The notes under the pieces were generated by a model. It saw nothing but the letters and a program-made list of their open reading frames with translations. It was not told the origin of the DNA and ran no database searches. The translations under genes and the position numbers were made by a program. From positions 187,511-251,171 of the forward strand of contig JAJQED010000008.1 in the NCBI GenBank assembly GCA_021201825.1: a stretch of DNA of 63,661 nt, given 5' to 3'. Origin of the DNA: Alistipes sp. Its GTDB lineage: Bacteria > Bacteroidota > Bacteroidia > Bacteroidales > Rikenellaceae. Shown one piece after another: positions 1 through 8,387 of this stretch (positions are counted from its first letter, which is position 1; the number at the start of each line of letters is the position of its first letter).

Positions 1-1
1 A

Positions 2-185
2 CGTCATTGCGAGGAGCGAAGCGACGCGGCAATCTTAATGGGAAAGGCAATGGCAAAGATTGCTTCGGGCCTGCCATAGCAATGACGAAAGAAAGAGAAC
101 GTCATTGCGAGGAGCGAAGCGACGCGGCAATCTTAATGGGAAAGGCAATGGCAGAGATTGCTTCGGGCCAGCCTTCGCAATGACG
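2..185. repeat. Tandem pair of 86-bp composite palindromic repeats
   Basis: Two near-identical units lie at 2-87 and 100-185, with a period of 98 bases. Each starts with CGTCATTGC and ends with GCAATGACG, so each is bounded by a 9-bp terminal inverted repeat. Inside are further inverted segments: GCGGCAATCTT near the left end and AAGATTGCTTCGG near the right. The units differ at only a few bases. They are non-coding and match the REP-like family seen near 2.1-2.7 kb, 21.5-22.1 kb and 63.5 kb. Confidence 0.85.
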
Positions 186-250
186 GAGAGAATATGGCCG
201 CCCGGTAACTAATGCCCGTACCGAACGAAACCGACTTAAAACAGATAACC

Positions 251-949
251 ATGAGACTTCTTCTTATCAGCAACTCGACCAACGCCGGCGAGGCCTATCT
301 CCAATACCCCCTCGGGAACATCGACGCGTTCTTGGGCGGCATCCGCGAGGTGCTTTTCGTTCCCTATGCCGCCGTGACGTTCTCCTATGACGAGTACCTG
401 CAAAAGGTTCAGGAGCGCCTCGGCGAAGTGGGCATAACGGTACGTTCGGTCCATAACTGTGATGACCCCGTTGCCGCGGTTGCGGCCGCTCCGGCCATCG
501 CCGTGGGTGGTGGGAACACGTTCGCCCTCGTAAAGAAAATGCAGGAACAGGGCCTGATCGAGGCTATCCGCGACCGGGTGCGGGCCGGGGCGCCCTATAT
601 CGGATGGAGCGCAGGCAGCAACGTGACCTGCCCCACGCTCTGCACCACCAACGACATGCCCATCGTCGAACCGCAGTCGTTCGCGACCATGGGGCTCGTC
701 CCGTTCCAGATCAACCCGCACTACCTGGACGCTAACCCCGAGGGCCATGCCGGGGAAACCCGCGAACAGCGCATACAGGAATTTATCGCCGCAAACCCGG
801 ACCGTTACGTCGTGGGCCTGCGCGAGGGTTGCATGCTTGTTGTGGACGAGGGTGAACTGACCCTTATCGGCCCCAAGCCGGTCCGCGTTTTCAAATGCGG
901 CGAGCAGACCCGGGAACTCTCGGAAAACCTGTCGTTCCTGCTCGGATAG
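251..949 (+). CDS. pepE: Peptidase E (alpha-aspartyl dipeptidase)
   Basis: This is a cytoplasmic serine dipeptidase of family S51 that hydrolyses dipeptides with N-terminal aspartate. The ATG at 251 (MRLLLISNS) is chosen over the upstream in-frame start at 212 because it matches the usual family start and gives 232 residues, close to the 229 of E. coli PepE. The nucleophile motif GWSAGSN, the following TTNDMPIV segment and INPHY, which carries the catalytic His, are all present. So are the GGGNTF loop and the GETREQRI segment. The gene stands alone and converges on the gene at 1035, with a palindromic terminator between them. Confidence 0.93.
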   Translation: MRLLLISNSTNAGEAYLQYPLGNIDAFLGGIREVLFVPYAAVTFSYDEYLQKVQERLGEVGITVRSVHNCDDPVAAVAAAPAIAVGGGNTFALVKKMQEQGLIEAIRDRVRAGAPYIGWSAGSNVTCPTLCTTNDMPIVEPQSFATMGLVPFQINPHYLDANPEGHAGETREQRIQEFIAANPDRYVVGLREGCMLVVDEGELTLIGPKPVRVFKCGEQTRELSENLSFLLG

Positions 950-975
950 CGACACGTTCCGGCGATGCGGTTAAC

Positions 976-1007
976 AATAAGGGATAGCCAGCTGGCTATC
1001 CCTTATT
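976..1007. terminator. Bidirectional palindromic terminator
   Basis: A perfect palindrome is centred between 991 and 992. Its arms read AATAAGGGATAGCCAG and the complement. It is A-rich on one flank and T-rich on the other, so it can terminate both pepE (+) and the glucosaminidase gene (-), which converge here. Confidence 0.8.
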
Positions 1008-1034
1008 ATATAGGTACGGGTACGAACCCCGGGG

Positions 1035-2021
1035 TTACATAAGCCGTATCTGCTGTCCGGGTTTGAGCGGGGTGTCGGCGGGACGACGGTTGATCTTCAC
1101 CAGGTTCTTCAGGCGGATACCGTATGCCTGCGAAATGGAGTGCATCGACTCACCGTCCTTGACCGTATGGAGCAGGCGGCCGTTCTGGGCCTTTTTGGCT
1201 TTCTGGCGGATATACACCGGTTCGCCGGCTTTTGGTTCCACGCCCGGCCCTACGTCGTTGAATTTGCGCAGTTTGGCCTCCGAAACACCTGAAGCATAGG
1301 AAATACGGCCGTAGGTATCCCCCGCCGTTGCCACTACGAACTCAGACCCGTTATTGTAATAAACCGGGTAACCCGACACGCTGCGCACCGACACTACATA
1401 GTTATCGACATCCACTTTCTCGAACGGCACGAAGACCGCGTCGCCGGCGTGTGAGTCGTCCGGGGGCGTCTGCGGTTGCAGGTATGCGTAAGACCCTCCC
1501 GCACCCGGCACCGAACTGTCGAGGGCATAAAGTTCATAGTCCTCGATTATCTTTATCAGCAACTCCGCATACCGGGGATTAGTGGCATAACCGGCCGCCT
1601 TAAGGCCGTGTGCCCACCCTTTATAATCGGTTGGGTCCAGATCGAAAAGGTCCTGGTAACGGGCCGACTTATCGAGGAACTCCGAGTGGTCGAGGAACGA
1701 CTGCTCCGGCGAATCGTACTTACGGAAACATTCGCCCGGTGCGTCGTCGTCGTGCGCAATGGTGGCTCCCGTCCAGTCGCTCTTGCACTTTATCCCGAAG
1801 TGGTTATTGGCCTCGATCGCCAGGCGGCTGTTGCCGCAGTCGGACTCCAGCAGCCCCTGCGCCAGTTTGATACTGACCGGGATGCCGTAAATATCCTGGT
1901 GCTCGAGGGCTATATCCTTATATTTTTGGATATATTCGGCATGGCTCATACGGGCCTGGGCCGAAGCGGATAGCGCACCGGCAACCATGGCAAGGAACAA
2001 TAGCGTGGTATATCTCTTCAT
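1035..2021 (-). CDS. Secreted glucosaminidase (GH73) with C-terminal LysM
   Basis: A peptidoglycan N-acetylglucosaminidase, probably cell-wall associated. The start at 2021 (MKRYTTLLFLAMVAGALSASAQA) gives a clean signal peptide; a longer in-frame start at 2132 runs into repeat DNA and is unlikely. Residues about 25-160 form the GH73 domain, with the catalytic Glu in QGLLESDCGNS and the conserved NNHFGIKC and YATNPRYAELL segments. A middle region of about 110 residues is unassigned. The last 45 residues form a LysM domain (HTVKDGESMHSISQAYGI ... PGQQIRLM). The architecture is common in Bacteroidetes. Confidence 0.92.
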   Translation of the reverse strand: MKRYTTLLFLAMVAGALSASAQARMSHAEYIQKYKDIALEHQDIYGIPVSIKLAQGLLESDCGNSRLAIEANNHFGIKCKSDWTGATIAHDDDAPGECFRKYDSPEQSFLDHSEFLDKSARYQDLFDLDPTDYKGWAHGLKAAGYATNPRYAELLIKIIEDYELYALDSSVPGAGGSYAYLQPQTPPDDSHAGDAVFVPFEKVDVDNYVVSVRSVSGYPVYYNNGSEFVVATAGDTYGRISYASGVSEAKLRKFNDVGPGVEPKAGEPVYIRQKAKKAQNGRLLHTVKDGESMHSISQAYGIRLKNLVKINRRPADTPLKPGQQIRLM

Positions 2022-2138
2022 GTCCGACGGGTTTTGGGGTGTAATAAGCAAAGATATAACATTTCCGTTAAACGTCCCTACACTCCGCCCATTTAAAGCC
2101 CGCCCGCTATCCTTCCCGTCACTGCGAACCATCCCCTC

Positions 2139-2320
2139 GTCATTGCGAACGTCAGTGAAGTAATCTCTTTCTTGCCCTCGTCATTGCGAACGCCAGTGAA
2201 GCAATCTCTTCTCTTCCTTTCGTCATTGCGAGGGCTGAAAGCCCGAAGCAATCTCGGTCCTTGCGTTTCTAATTAAGATTGCTTCGTCGCTGTATTCGTT
2301 TGCAATGACAGTCGTTAATG
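2139..2320. repeat. REP-like repeat cluster (CGTCATTGCGA... family)
   Basis: Several units begin with CGTCATTGCGA and contain GAAGCAATCTC. They come in two sub-forms: one with GAACGCCAGTGAAGCAATC, the other with a small hairpin (GGGCTGAAAGCCC) before GAAGCAATC. The cluster ends near GCAATGACAGTCG. It lies upstream of the glucosaminidase start and holds no gene. The cluster plus the 176-bp element after it is repeated near 21.5 kb. Confidence 0.85.
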
Positions 2321-2344
2321 CCTTGCGTTTCTTCCTTTCTTTCC

Positions 2345-2520
2345 TTTTCCACTTTTGCTTGTCCAAAAGTGGAGCAAAAGACACCGCCTCGCCGGGGTCA
2401 GGCGTCGCTCCCGGGAGCTTCCCTCACTACATGGTAGTTCGGGTGATCTCCCTCCTGCGACTTTAATCCTGCCCCGGCGAAAATGGCGGATAACTCCCGG
2501 CTCTGCCGGGACAGGAGATT
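2345..2520. repeat. 176-bp dispersed repeat, copy A
   Basis: The segment is nearly identical to 21639-21813. It begins with an inverted repeat (CCACTTTTG then CAAAAGTGG) and ends in CTCCCGG/CCGGGA-type hairpins. The REP-like units flank it on both sides here and in the second copy. Open frames across it are not credible genes, because the similarity to copy B is as strong at non-coding positions. It may be a non-autonomous mobile element; that is inference. Confidence 0.8.
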
Positions 2521-2572
2521 CCTTATTTCGTTTAGAAAGGTTATTTTCTTCTTTTCGTCACTGCAACATTTC

Positions 2573-2757
2573 CCCGTCATTGCGAACGCCAGTGAAGCAA
2601 TCTCTTCTCTTCCTTTCGTCATTGCGAGGGCTGCAAGCCCGAAGCAATCTCTTTCCTTTCTCTCCGGTATAGCCCCGGTCACTCAGTTATCCAACACATC
2701 TCAGTCATTGCATTTCCAATTAAGATTGCCGCGTCGCTCCGCTCCTCGCAATGACGT
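2573..2757. repeat. REP-like repeat cluster
   Basis: Units of the same CGTCATTGCGAAC / GAAGCAATCTC family follow the 176-bp repeat. The last unit reads toward GCGTCGCTCCGCTCCTCGC and ends in AATGACG. No gene is seen between 2021 and 2806. Confidence 0.8.
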
Positions 2758-2805
2758 TCTTTTTTGTTTTCAATGACGTGTCGATGGTGACACCGGACGG
2801 CGTCC

Positions 2806-3585
2806 CTAAACCAGCCCCTCGTGCCGGAAGCTGAAGCATTTGCTGGCCGTGACAATCACATGGTCATGTACCGAGATGTCGAACAGGGCGGCCGAGTCGG
2901 CTATCTTCTTGGTGAGTATCCGGTCGTTCTCACTCGGCTCGCAGATGCCCGAGGGATGGTTATGGACCAGAATGATGGCGGAAGCGAGAAGTTCCACCGC
3001 CTTTTTAAGGATAATCTTGGGGTCGGCCGTGGTGGAGGTCACCCCGCCGTGGCTGATGCGTATCTTGTCCAGCACTGTGTTGGCGCTGCTGAGGTAAACC
3101 ACCCAGAACTCCTCGTGCGCAAGCAGGGAAAGTTTGGGTTTGAACATGCGGAAAATATCGTCATGCCCGGTTATAATGCTCATCGTGGAGGATTCCCTTT
3201 CGGCGAAACGGCGGCCCAGCTCGAACGCCGAAGCGATTAGCGCGGCCTTTTTGATTCCCAGCCCCTCCACCATCCGAAGCCGCTTGATATTCAGGCGTGT
3301 CACAGCCCATATATCCCCGCCCAGATTCTCCAGCACTTTGCGGGCCTGCTCCAGGGCGGTCATCGAGGGGGTACCCTCCCGGATGATTATACTGAGCAAC
3401 TCGTCGTCCTGCAGCGACTCCGCACCCCGCGCCAGTAACCTTTCGCGGATCTGTTTCTCAGTGGGCAGTTCTTCCCCCTCCTGCTGTTTGCGGGTCTTTG
3501 TAGCGGCGTTGTCGCTTGCGAAAAGCATAGGCAAAGGGTGGTTTAGCTGGATTTTCGGTCCCGAAAAATAGCTAAAACTTTCCAT
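2806..3585 (-). CDS. radC: RadC/JAB-domain protein
   Basis: A RadC-family protein with an N-terminal helix-hairpin-helix region (residues about 45-115: LLARGAESLQDDELL, MVEGLGIKKAA) and a C-terminal JAB/MPN-like metalloprotease fold. The metal motif HNHPSG and the following ENDRILTKKI segment are intact. The role in DNA repair is historical and not settled. The ATG at 3585 gives 259 residues; an internal ATG at 3528 would give 240, nearer the usual 220-230. The longer open frame reaching 3969 overlaps the aminotransferase and is rejected. It is the last gene of a leftward series. Confidence 0.9.
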   Translation of the reverse strand: MESFSYFSGPKIQLNHPLPMLFASDNAATKTRKQQEGEELPTEKQIRERLLARGAESLQDDELLSIIIREGTPSMTALEQARKVLENLGGDIWAVTRLNIKRLRMVEGLGIKKAALIASAFELGRRFAERESSTMSIITGHDDIFRMFKPKLSLLAHEEFWVVYLSSANTVLDKIRISHGGVTSTTADPKIILKKAVELLASAIILVHNHPSGICEPSENDRILTKKIADSAALFDISVHDHVIVTASKCFSFRHEGLV

Positions 3586-3644
3586 ATAAAAAATAGCCCG
3601 CAAAATAACACCTGCGGCTTCGGCCAATAGCGCGCAAAGCCCGG

Positions 3645-4826
3645 CTACCCGAGCGCCTGCAATATAAGGCGGACGCTCTCGCGCACCTGGTCCTGCGTTA
3701 TCGTAAGGGGCGGCGATATGCGGAAAGCCGTATCGCAGAAAAGAAACCAGTCGCTCAGGATACCCAACTCTTTGAACCGGGCTAGCACTTCCATCATCCG
3801 GCTGCTCGAGCCGAGCTCCACGGCCAGCAGCAGCCCGTTGCGGCGTATCTCCTGCACGGCCGGGTGGCCGGACAGCAACTCCTCGTACAGCGCACCTGCC
3901 GTCTCGGCCCGCTGGCACAGACCCTCGTCGACGGTATACCGCAGGGCGGCCATTCCGGCGGCACAGCAAACCGGATGGCCCCCGAACGTGCTTATATGGC
4001 CCAGTACGGGATCGTAGGTCAACTTGTCCATATTCTCTTTGGAAGCAATGAACGCCCCGAGGGGCATCCCGCCGCCCAGCGCCTTGGCAAGGCAGAGTAT
4101 GTCGGGAACCACGCCGTACTTCTCAAAAGCGAACATGGCGCCGCACCGTCCCAGGGCACTTTGTATCTCGTCGAAGATCAACATGGCACCCACCCGGTCG
4201 CACCGGCGGCGCAGGGCTTCGAAGTAACCAGGCGCGGCTATCCGGACCCCGGCCTCGCTCTGCACGGGGTCGACGATCACGGCGGCGGTGCGCTCGGTGA
4301 TCCGGGCCAGGGCCTCCATATCGTTAAATCCGATCTGTGTGATATCCGGTAGCAGGGGCCTGAAAGAATTTTTGTATTCTTCGCCGCCCATCACGCTCAG
4401 GGAGCCGTGTGTGGAGCCGTGGTAAGCGTCCCGGTAACATACGATACCGGTACGGCCCGTACACCGTTTTGCCAGTTTGAGCGCCCCCTCCACGGCCTCG
4501 CTCCCCGAATTGAGGAAATAGACCGAATCCAACCCCTGGGGCAGCAGCGACGAGATTAGGGCGGCATATTCCACCTGCGGCCGCTGGACCAGCTCGCCGT
4601 ACACCATCGTGTGCATATACCGCTCCGCCTGCCGCTTCACGGCCTCTATCACCACGGGGTTGGCATGTCCCACGTTGTTCACCGTAACTCCGGATATCAG
4701 GTCGAAATACCGCTTACCCGCGGGGGTGTAAAAATATACGCCCTCGGCCCGCTCCACCTCGATCAGCAGGGGCGAGGGGGAAGTTTGTCCGACGTGGGCG
4801 AGGAATTGTTTGCGAAGCAGGTCCAT
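3645..4826 (-). CDS. Class III PLP-dependent aminotransferase (ornithine/GABA type)
   Basis: A fold-type I aminotransferase of 393 residues, related to acetylornithine, ornithine and 4-aminobutyrate aminotransferases. Visible motifs are FLNSGSEAVEGALKLA (cofactor phosphate site), YHGSTHG, IFDEIQSALGRCG, and the PLP-binding lysine in CLAKALGGGMPLGA, followed by HISTFGGHPVCCAAG. The exact substrate cannot be read from the sequence, and no arginine-biosynthesis genes lie nearby. It sits between an SH3-like secreted protein gene and radC on the same strand with short gaps. Confidence 0.9.
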   Translation of the reverse strand: MDLLRKQFLAHVGQTSPSPLLIEVERAEGVYFYTPAGKRYFDLISGVTVNNVGHANPVVIEAVKRQAERYMHTMVYGELVQRPQVEYAALISSLLPQGLDSVYFLNSGSEAVEGALKLAKRCTGRTGIVCYRDAYHGSTHGSLSVMGGEEYKNSFRPLLPDITQIGFNDMEALARITERTAAVIVDPVQSEAGVRIAAPGYFEALRRRCDRVGAMLIFDEIQSALGRCGAMFAFEKYGVVPDILCLAKALGGGMPLGAFIASKENMDKLTYDPVLGHISTFGGHPVCCAAGMAALRYTVDEGLCQRAETAGALYEELLSGHPAVQEIRRNGLLLAVELGSSSRMMEVLARFKELGILSDWFLFCDTAFRISPPLTITQDQVRESVRLILQALG

Positions 4827-4853
4827 ATTCCCTTAAATTAAGTGCGGATGGTT

Positions 4854-5819
4854 TTACAGGTCGTACCGGCGGGTGGCTTCGGCTATCTCGGAAACTTCGG
4901 TAACCCCGGCATATTCCAGCGTCCAGAGCCTGTATATGGAGATCATCTGGTCCTGGCCACCGGCCCCGTCGCTATGGGCGTTGAACACCAGGAACGGATA
5001 GAGGCTTGCGGCCCTATGATCGCCGTTACGGTAGGCCGCATATAGGGCCGTGAACACCCAGTGGTCGGTTTCATAGTTGAAACTTAGTTCCCGGGCGTCG
5101 GTCCTCTCCCCGAACCGGGAGCGGAAATTTTCGGCTATGTGGATGGCCTCTTCCATGCGTTCGGCTGAAAATCCTACCGGGATATTGCCGGTCGGGACGA
5201 TGGATATACAGGTCCGGCCCGCGGGGTCCTTAATGAACGAGAACTGCGCGTCGCAGTAATCGGCGAACACCGTCCTGCCGGGATAGATGTAAAACGCGGC
5301 TATCGCGTAGAGGGCGCCCCACGAGGCTACCATCTCCCCGTTGCGCAGGTCGTAAACATACACATTTTCGGCACGGGGCCGGCACACCACCGGGACCGAG
5401 AGCGAGAGGTCGAACCGCTGCAGGGCCGGTTCGTATTGGTTATTGTACAAACCGCTGCAATGTATGAAGATATGCGGCACGTCGGTCCCGCCGATAAATC
5501 CCAGGAAGTCCTGTCCCGGGCGTTCCTCATATCCCGCGGCGAGGACCCCGGCCGGGTCTTCCGGCATGGGCACCAGGCGGCTGCCGTGTACCCACCCCAT
5601 CCGGCCCTGACGGCCGGTCACTTCCACCCAGCCGTTTTCCGTCACGCCGGTCTTCACGACCTGAAGGTTATAGAGCGTGTCCAAGATGGGCGCACCCGGG
5701 CGGGCCTCCTCCCGTACCAGAACGTAGAGGTCGCTGTCATGTACATAGCGGAACTCCTGTCCGAAGGCCGTCGCAGCTCCCTGCAAGGCCAGCAATAATA
5801 TAAGGTATAGGTGTCGCAT
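4854..5819 (-). CDS. Secreted SH3-like domain protein, paralogue 1
   Basis: A 321-residue protein of unknown function with a signal peptide (MRHLYLILLLALQGAATAFG). Residues about 25-85 look like a bacterial SH3 domain: VREEARPGAPILDTLYNL, then GWVEVTGRQGRMGWV. The rest is unrecognised and contains a VVCRPRAENVYVYD stretch and a C-terminal acidic region. The next gene upstream (5832-6755) encodes a clear paralogue with the same domain order, 12 bases away, so the pair arose by tandem duplication. Confidence 0.75.
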   Translation of the reverse strand: MRHLYLILLLALQGAATAFGQEFRYVHDSDLYVLVREEARPGAPILDTLYNLQVVKTGVTENGWVEVTGRQGRMGWVHGSRLVPMPEDPAGVLAAGYEERPGQDFLGFIGGTDVPHIFIHCSGLYNNQYEPALQRFDLSLSVPVVCRPRAENVYVYDLRNGEMVASWGALYAIAAFYIYPGRTVFADYCDAQFSFIKDPAGRTCISIVPTGNIPVGFSAERMEEAIHIAENFRSRFGERTDARELSFNYETDHWVFTALYAAYRNGDHRAASLYPFLVFNAHSDGAGGQDQMISIYRLWTLEYAGVTEVSEIAEATRRYDL

Positions 5820-5831
5820 ACTGTCGTATTT

Positions 5832-6755
5832 TTATTCTATCTCGGTTACACCTGCATTCCTATGGACATAAATCTCCCTTTCGAGCTCCTGCCCGGGATA
5901 GGGGTCCCCGCCCCATATCATATATCCCAATACGGCCGGGTAGGTCTCCCGGGCGTCCGCATCCCCTGCGAAATATGCCGCCCGCAACCGGCCGATAAAA
6001 TCCATGTTGGTCACACCGATCATCTCGTACGACAGGTCCCATGCCGCCTCCGGGTCCAGCCGCTCGCCTTTCTGCAGTAACTCCCGGGCGGTCCGCAGGG
6101 CCTCTTGGGTCTCTTCGGGTGTATAACTTTCCGGGATCGACGAAGCCGTCGGGATTATGGACAGGCAGGGCCTGCCGGCAGAGTCAGCCAAAAAACAGTA
6201 CTGTGCATACCGGTCCCAGAGCAGGGTACGGCCGTGTGAAATTTCGACCCGCGAAAGGCATAGCGGTATATCCCAATCGAGTATCTCCCTGCCGGTAACC
6301 GCATTGTAAGCCCCGGCACTTTCACCGGGCATTACCGTTAGGGCCGATACCGCTTCCCCCTTCTCCGTATGGGCCGTATGAAAAGCCGGGTGGCTGACAG
6401 CAATAACTACCTGCGGGAGGTCCGTTCCGGCTATAAGGAACATCCGGGGCCAGTCCCACCTGGTGTATTCCGTATCGAGGAATGCGGCGGCTTCGGCCGG
6501 CATCGGCACTACATTCTCCTTGTCGACCCAGCCGAGCCGTTGCTCCCGGCCGAGGATCTCCACCCAGCCGTTGCACTGTTCCCCGGTCCTTATTATCTGC
6601 AAGTTATAAAGCGTATCCACCACAGGGGCACCCGGGCGGCCGTTCTCCCGAAGGAAAACCATAAGCTCCCGGTCAATAATGTACCCGAATCCCTGCCCGC
6701 AGCATAACCCGGCAAGGTGTAACGCGGAAACGAACAGTATGGCGAGCCGTCCCAT
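5832..6755 (-). CDS. Secreted SH3-like domain protein, paralogue 2
   Basis: A 307-residue protein with a signal peptide (MGRLAILFVSALHLAGLCCG). It shares the N-terminal SH3-like block with its neighbour: LRENGRPGAPVVDTLYNLQ, then GWVEILGREQRLGWV. Matching later segments (VPMPAEAAAFLD, GRPCLSIIPTAS) show the two proteins are homologous throughout. The start codon overlaps the stop of trmH at 6755, which suggests translational coupling. Function is unknown; a cell-envelope or wall-binding role is only inferred from the SH3 fold. Confidence 0.75.
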   Translation of the reverse strand: MGRLAILFVSALHLAGLCCGQGFGYIIDRELMVFLRENGRPGAPVVDTLYNLQIIRTGEQCNGWVEILGREQRLGWVDKENVVPMPAEAAAFLDTEYTRWDWPRMFLIAGTDLPQVVIAVSHPAFHTAHTEKGEAVSALTVMPGESAGAYNAVTGREILDWDIPLCLSRVEISHGRTLLWDRYAQYCFLADSAGRPCLSIIPTASSIPESYTPEETQEALRTARELLQKGERLDPEAAWDLSYEMIGVTNMDFIGRLRAAYFAGDADARETYPAVLGYMIWGGDPYPGQELEREIYVHRNAGVTEIE

Positions 6756-7453
6756 CAGCCGTCGAATTTGGTCAGTATGGTTTCGGCGTTCTTGACCGAG
6801 CGCATCATCCAGTCGAACAGGATAACCTTTTTTTCATCCTCCGTGAGGCGCCAGTCGATGCCGCTTTGCCGAAGCCGTTTGGAAAGCATATAAAGGATTA
6901 TGGCCGCCGACGCCGACACGTTCAGGCTCTCGACGAACCCCCACATCGGGATACGGATATACCCGTCCGCCACGTCGGCAATGCGGCCGCTCACCCCCTC
7001 ATGCTCCGTGCCGAATACCAGCGCGAACGGGCCGGCTTCGATATCGAACTCCTCAGGGGAGCAGTCCCCGCGGTGTGGTGTGGTGGCTATTATGCGGTAG
7101 CCCCTGCGGCGCAGTTCGGCGATGCCGTCCTCGGTCTTGAAACTTCGGCGGATATTGACCCACTTGTCCGTCCCTTTGACCACGTTGGTGTTGGGCCGGA
7201 AACGGCATATCTCCTCGATGGTGAATATATCCTGAATGCCGAAAGCGTCGCAGTGCCTCACCAGCGCCGAGGCGTTCTGCGGATGGTAGATGTTCTCCAG
7301 GCATACGGCCATATAGCGGGTGCGGTCGTCGAGCACCTGCCGGAGCCGTTCGGCACGGCCGGCCGTCATAAACCCCGAGAGGTACTGCGTCCTTTTCTCG
7401 AAAAATTCGGGGGGCGGCATCTCCCGCATCCCCTCACTTGCGGTATTTTTCAT
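6755..7453 (-). CDS. trmH: TrmH/SpoU-family RNA 2'-O-methyltransferase
   Basis: A SPOUT-class methyltransferase of 232 residues, probably modifying Gm18 of tRNA. The three SpoU motifs are visible: ENIYHPQNASALVRHCDAFG near residue 52, FALVFGTEHEGVS, and IPMWGFVESLNVSASAAI, which forms the trefoil-knot S-adenosylmethionine site. The chosen start at 7453 overlaps the end of rsgA by 20 bases; ATGs at 7429 or 7420 are possible. The tRNA Gm18 assignment rests on length and on the TrmH-like C-terminal extension. Confidence 0.87.
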   Translation of the reverse strand: MKNTASEGMREMPPPEFFEKRTQYLSGFMTAGRAERLRQVLDDRTRYMAVCLENIYHPQNASALVRHCDAFGIQDIFTIEEICRFRPNTNVVKGTDKWVNIRRSFKTEDGIAELRRRGYRIIATTPHRGDCSPEEFDIEAGPFALVFGTEHEGVSGRIADVADGYIRIPMWGFVESLNVSASAAIILYMLSKRLRQSGIDWRLTEDEKKVILFDWMMRSVKNAETILTKFDG

Positions 7454-8387
7454 CTTCTTCGAGTATTTTAAGGTAGCTGATATAGCGGTTCTCGGCGATC
7501 CGGCCCTCCCCGACCGCTTCCATCACGGCGCATCCCGGTTCATGGACGTGCGTGCAGTTGTAGTATTTACAACCCGATGCGGCCCGCATCATTTCCGGGA
7601 AGTAACGGTACAGCTCCCCGGGTTCGATCTCGAGCAGCCCGAACCCCTTGATGCCGGGGGTATCCACAATATAGCCGCCGCCGGGCAGGTCGTACATCCG
7701 GGCGAACGTCGTGGTATGCTTTCCCTTATGATGGTAGTCCGATATTTCGGCCGTGCGTATCTCCTCGTCCGGGACGAACTTCTTGATAAGCGACGATTTA
7801 CCCACCCCGGAATTTCCCGAGAAAAGCGTCGTTTTACCGGCCAGGTAGCCTGCCAGCTCTTCGAGGCCGTAGCCCGTCATGGCGGAAACTGAGATAACGC
7901 GGTACCCCGCCGAAGCGTATATTTCGACGAACCGCTCCACGGCCCGGGGATCCTGTCCGGCAAGGTCGTATTTGTTGAGTACGATGGCCGCCGGGACGTT
8001 ATAGGCCTCGCATGTAACCAGGAAACGGTCTATGAATTCCATATTGGTCTCCGGCGCAAAAAGGGTGACCACCAGGGCCGCCTGGTCGAGATTGGATGCG
8101 ATTATGTGAGACTCTCTCGAGAGGTTGGGCGACCGCCGGATAACATAATTGCGGCGGGGCGCTATGGCGGTTATCACACTCTCCCCGTAACCGTCCGTCT
8201 CGTATTCGACGATATCCCCTACGGCTACCGGATTCGTGGTCCGCACCCCTTTCAGGCGGAGTTTGCCCCGGATGCGGGCTTCGGTGACGTTGCCGGTCTC
8301 CGTATCGCGGACGGTATAGAGGCTCCCTGCCGACCTCATTACAAGGGCGGTAGCCGTTGCAGATCGCTTATGACCGCTGTCACTCAT
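7434..8387 (-). CDS. rsgA: Ribosome small-subunit GTPase RsgA
   Basis: A circularly permuted GTPase of 317 residues that acts in late 30S subunit maturation. An OB-fold N-terminus (RGKLRLKGVRTTNPVAVGD) comes first. The G motifs follow in the permuted order: NKYDL, then GNSGVGKSSLIKKF, then DTPGIKGF. A C-terminal zinc knuckle follows (CKYYNCTHVHEPGC). The start at 8387 overlaps cvpA by 8 bases; a later ATG at 8339 would remove 16 residues that look non-conserved. Confidence 0.95.
   Translation of the reverse strand: MSDSGHKRSATATALVMRSAGSLYTVRDTETGNVTEARIRGKLRLKGVRTTNPVAVGDIVEYETDGYGESVITAIAPRRNYVIRRSPNLSRESHIIASNLDQAALVVTLFAPETNMEFIDRFLVTCEAYNVPAAIVLNKYDLAGQDPRAVERFVEIYASAGYRVISVSAMTGYGLEELAGYLAGKTTLFSGNSGVGKSSLIKKFVPDEEIRTAEISDYHHKGKHTTTFARMYDLPGGGYIVDTPGIKGFGLLEIEPGELYRYFPEMMRAASGCKYYNCTHVHEPGCAVMEAVGEGRIAENRYISYLKILEEDEKYRK

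Noticed and set aside
236-955. 239-codon frame antisense to pepE
   Set aside because: It lies wholly opposite a well-supported gene; its composition follows from the complementary strand of GC-rich coding DNA.
2355-2672. Open frames across the 176-bp repeat and REP units, also 21663-22040
   Set aside because: The two repeat copies give similar peptides only because the DNA is similar; other frames are equally conserved, and the REP units cannot encode a stable protein.
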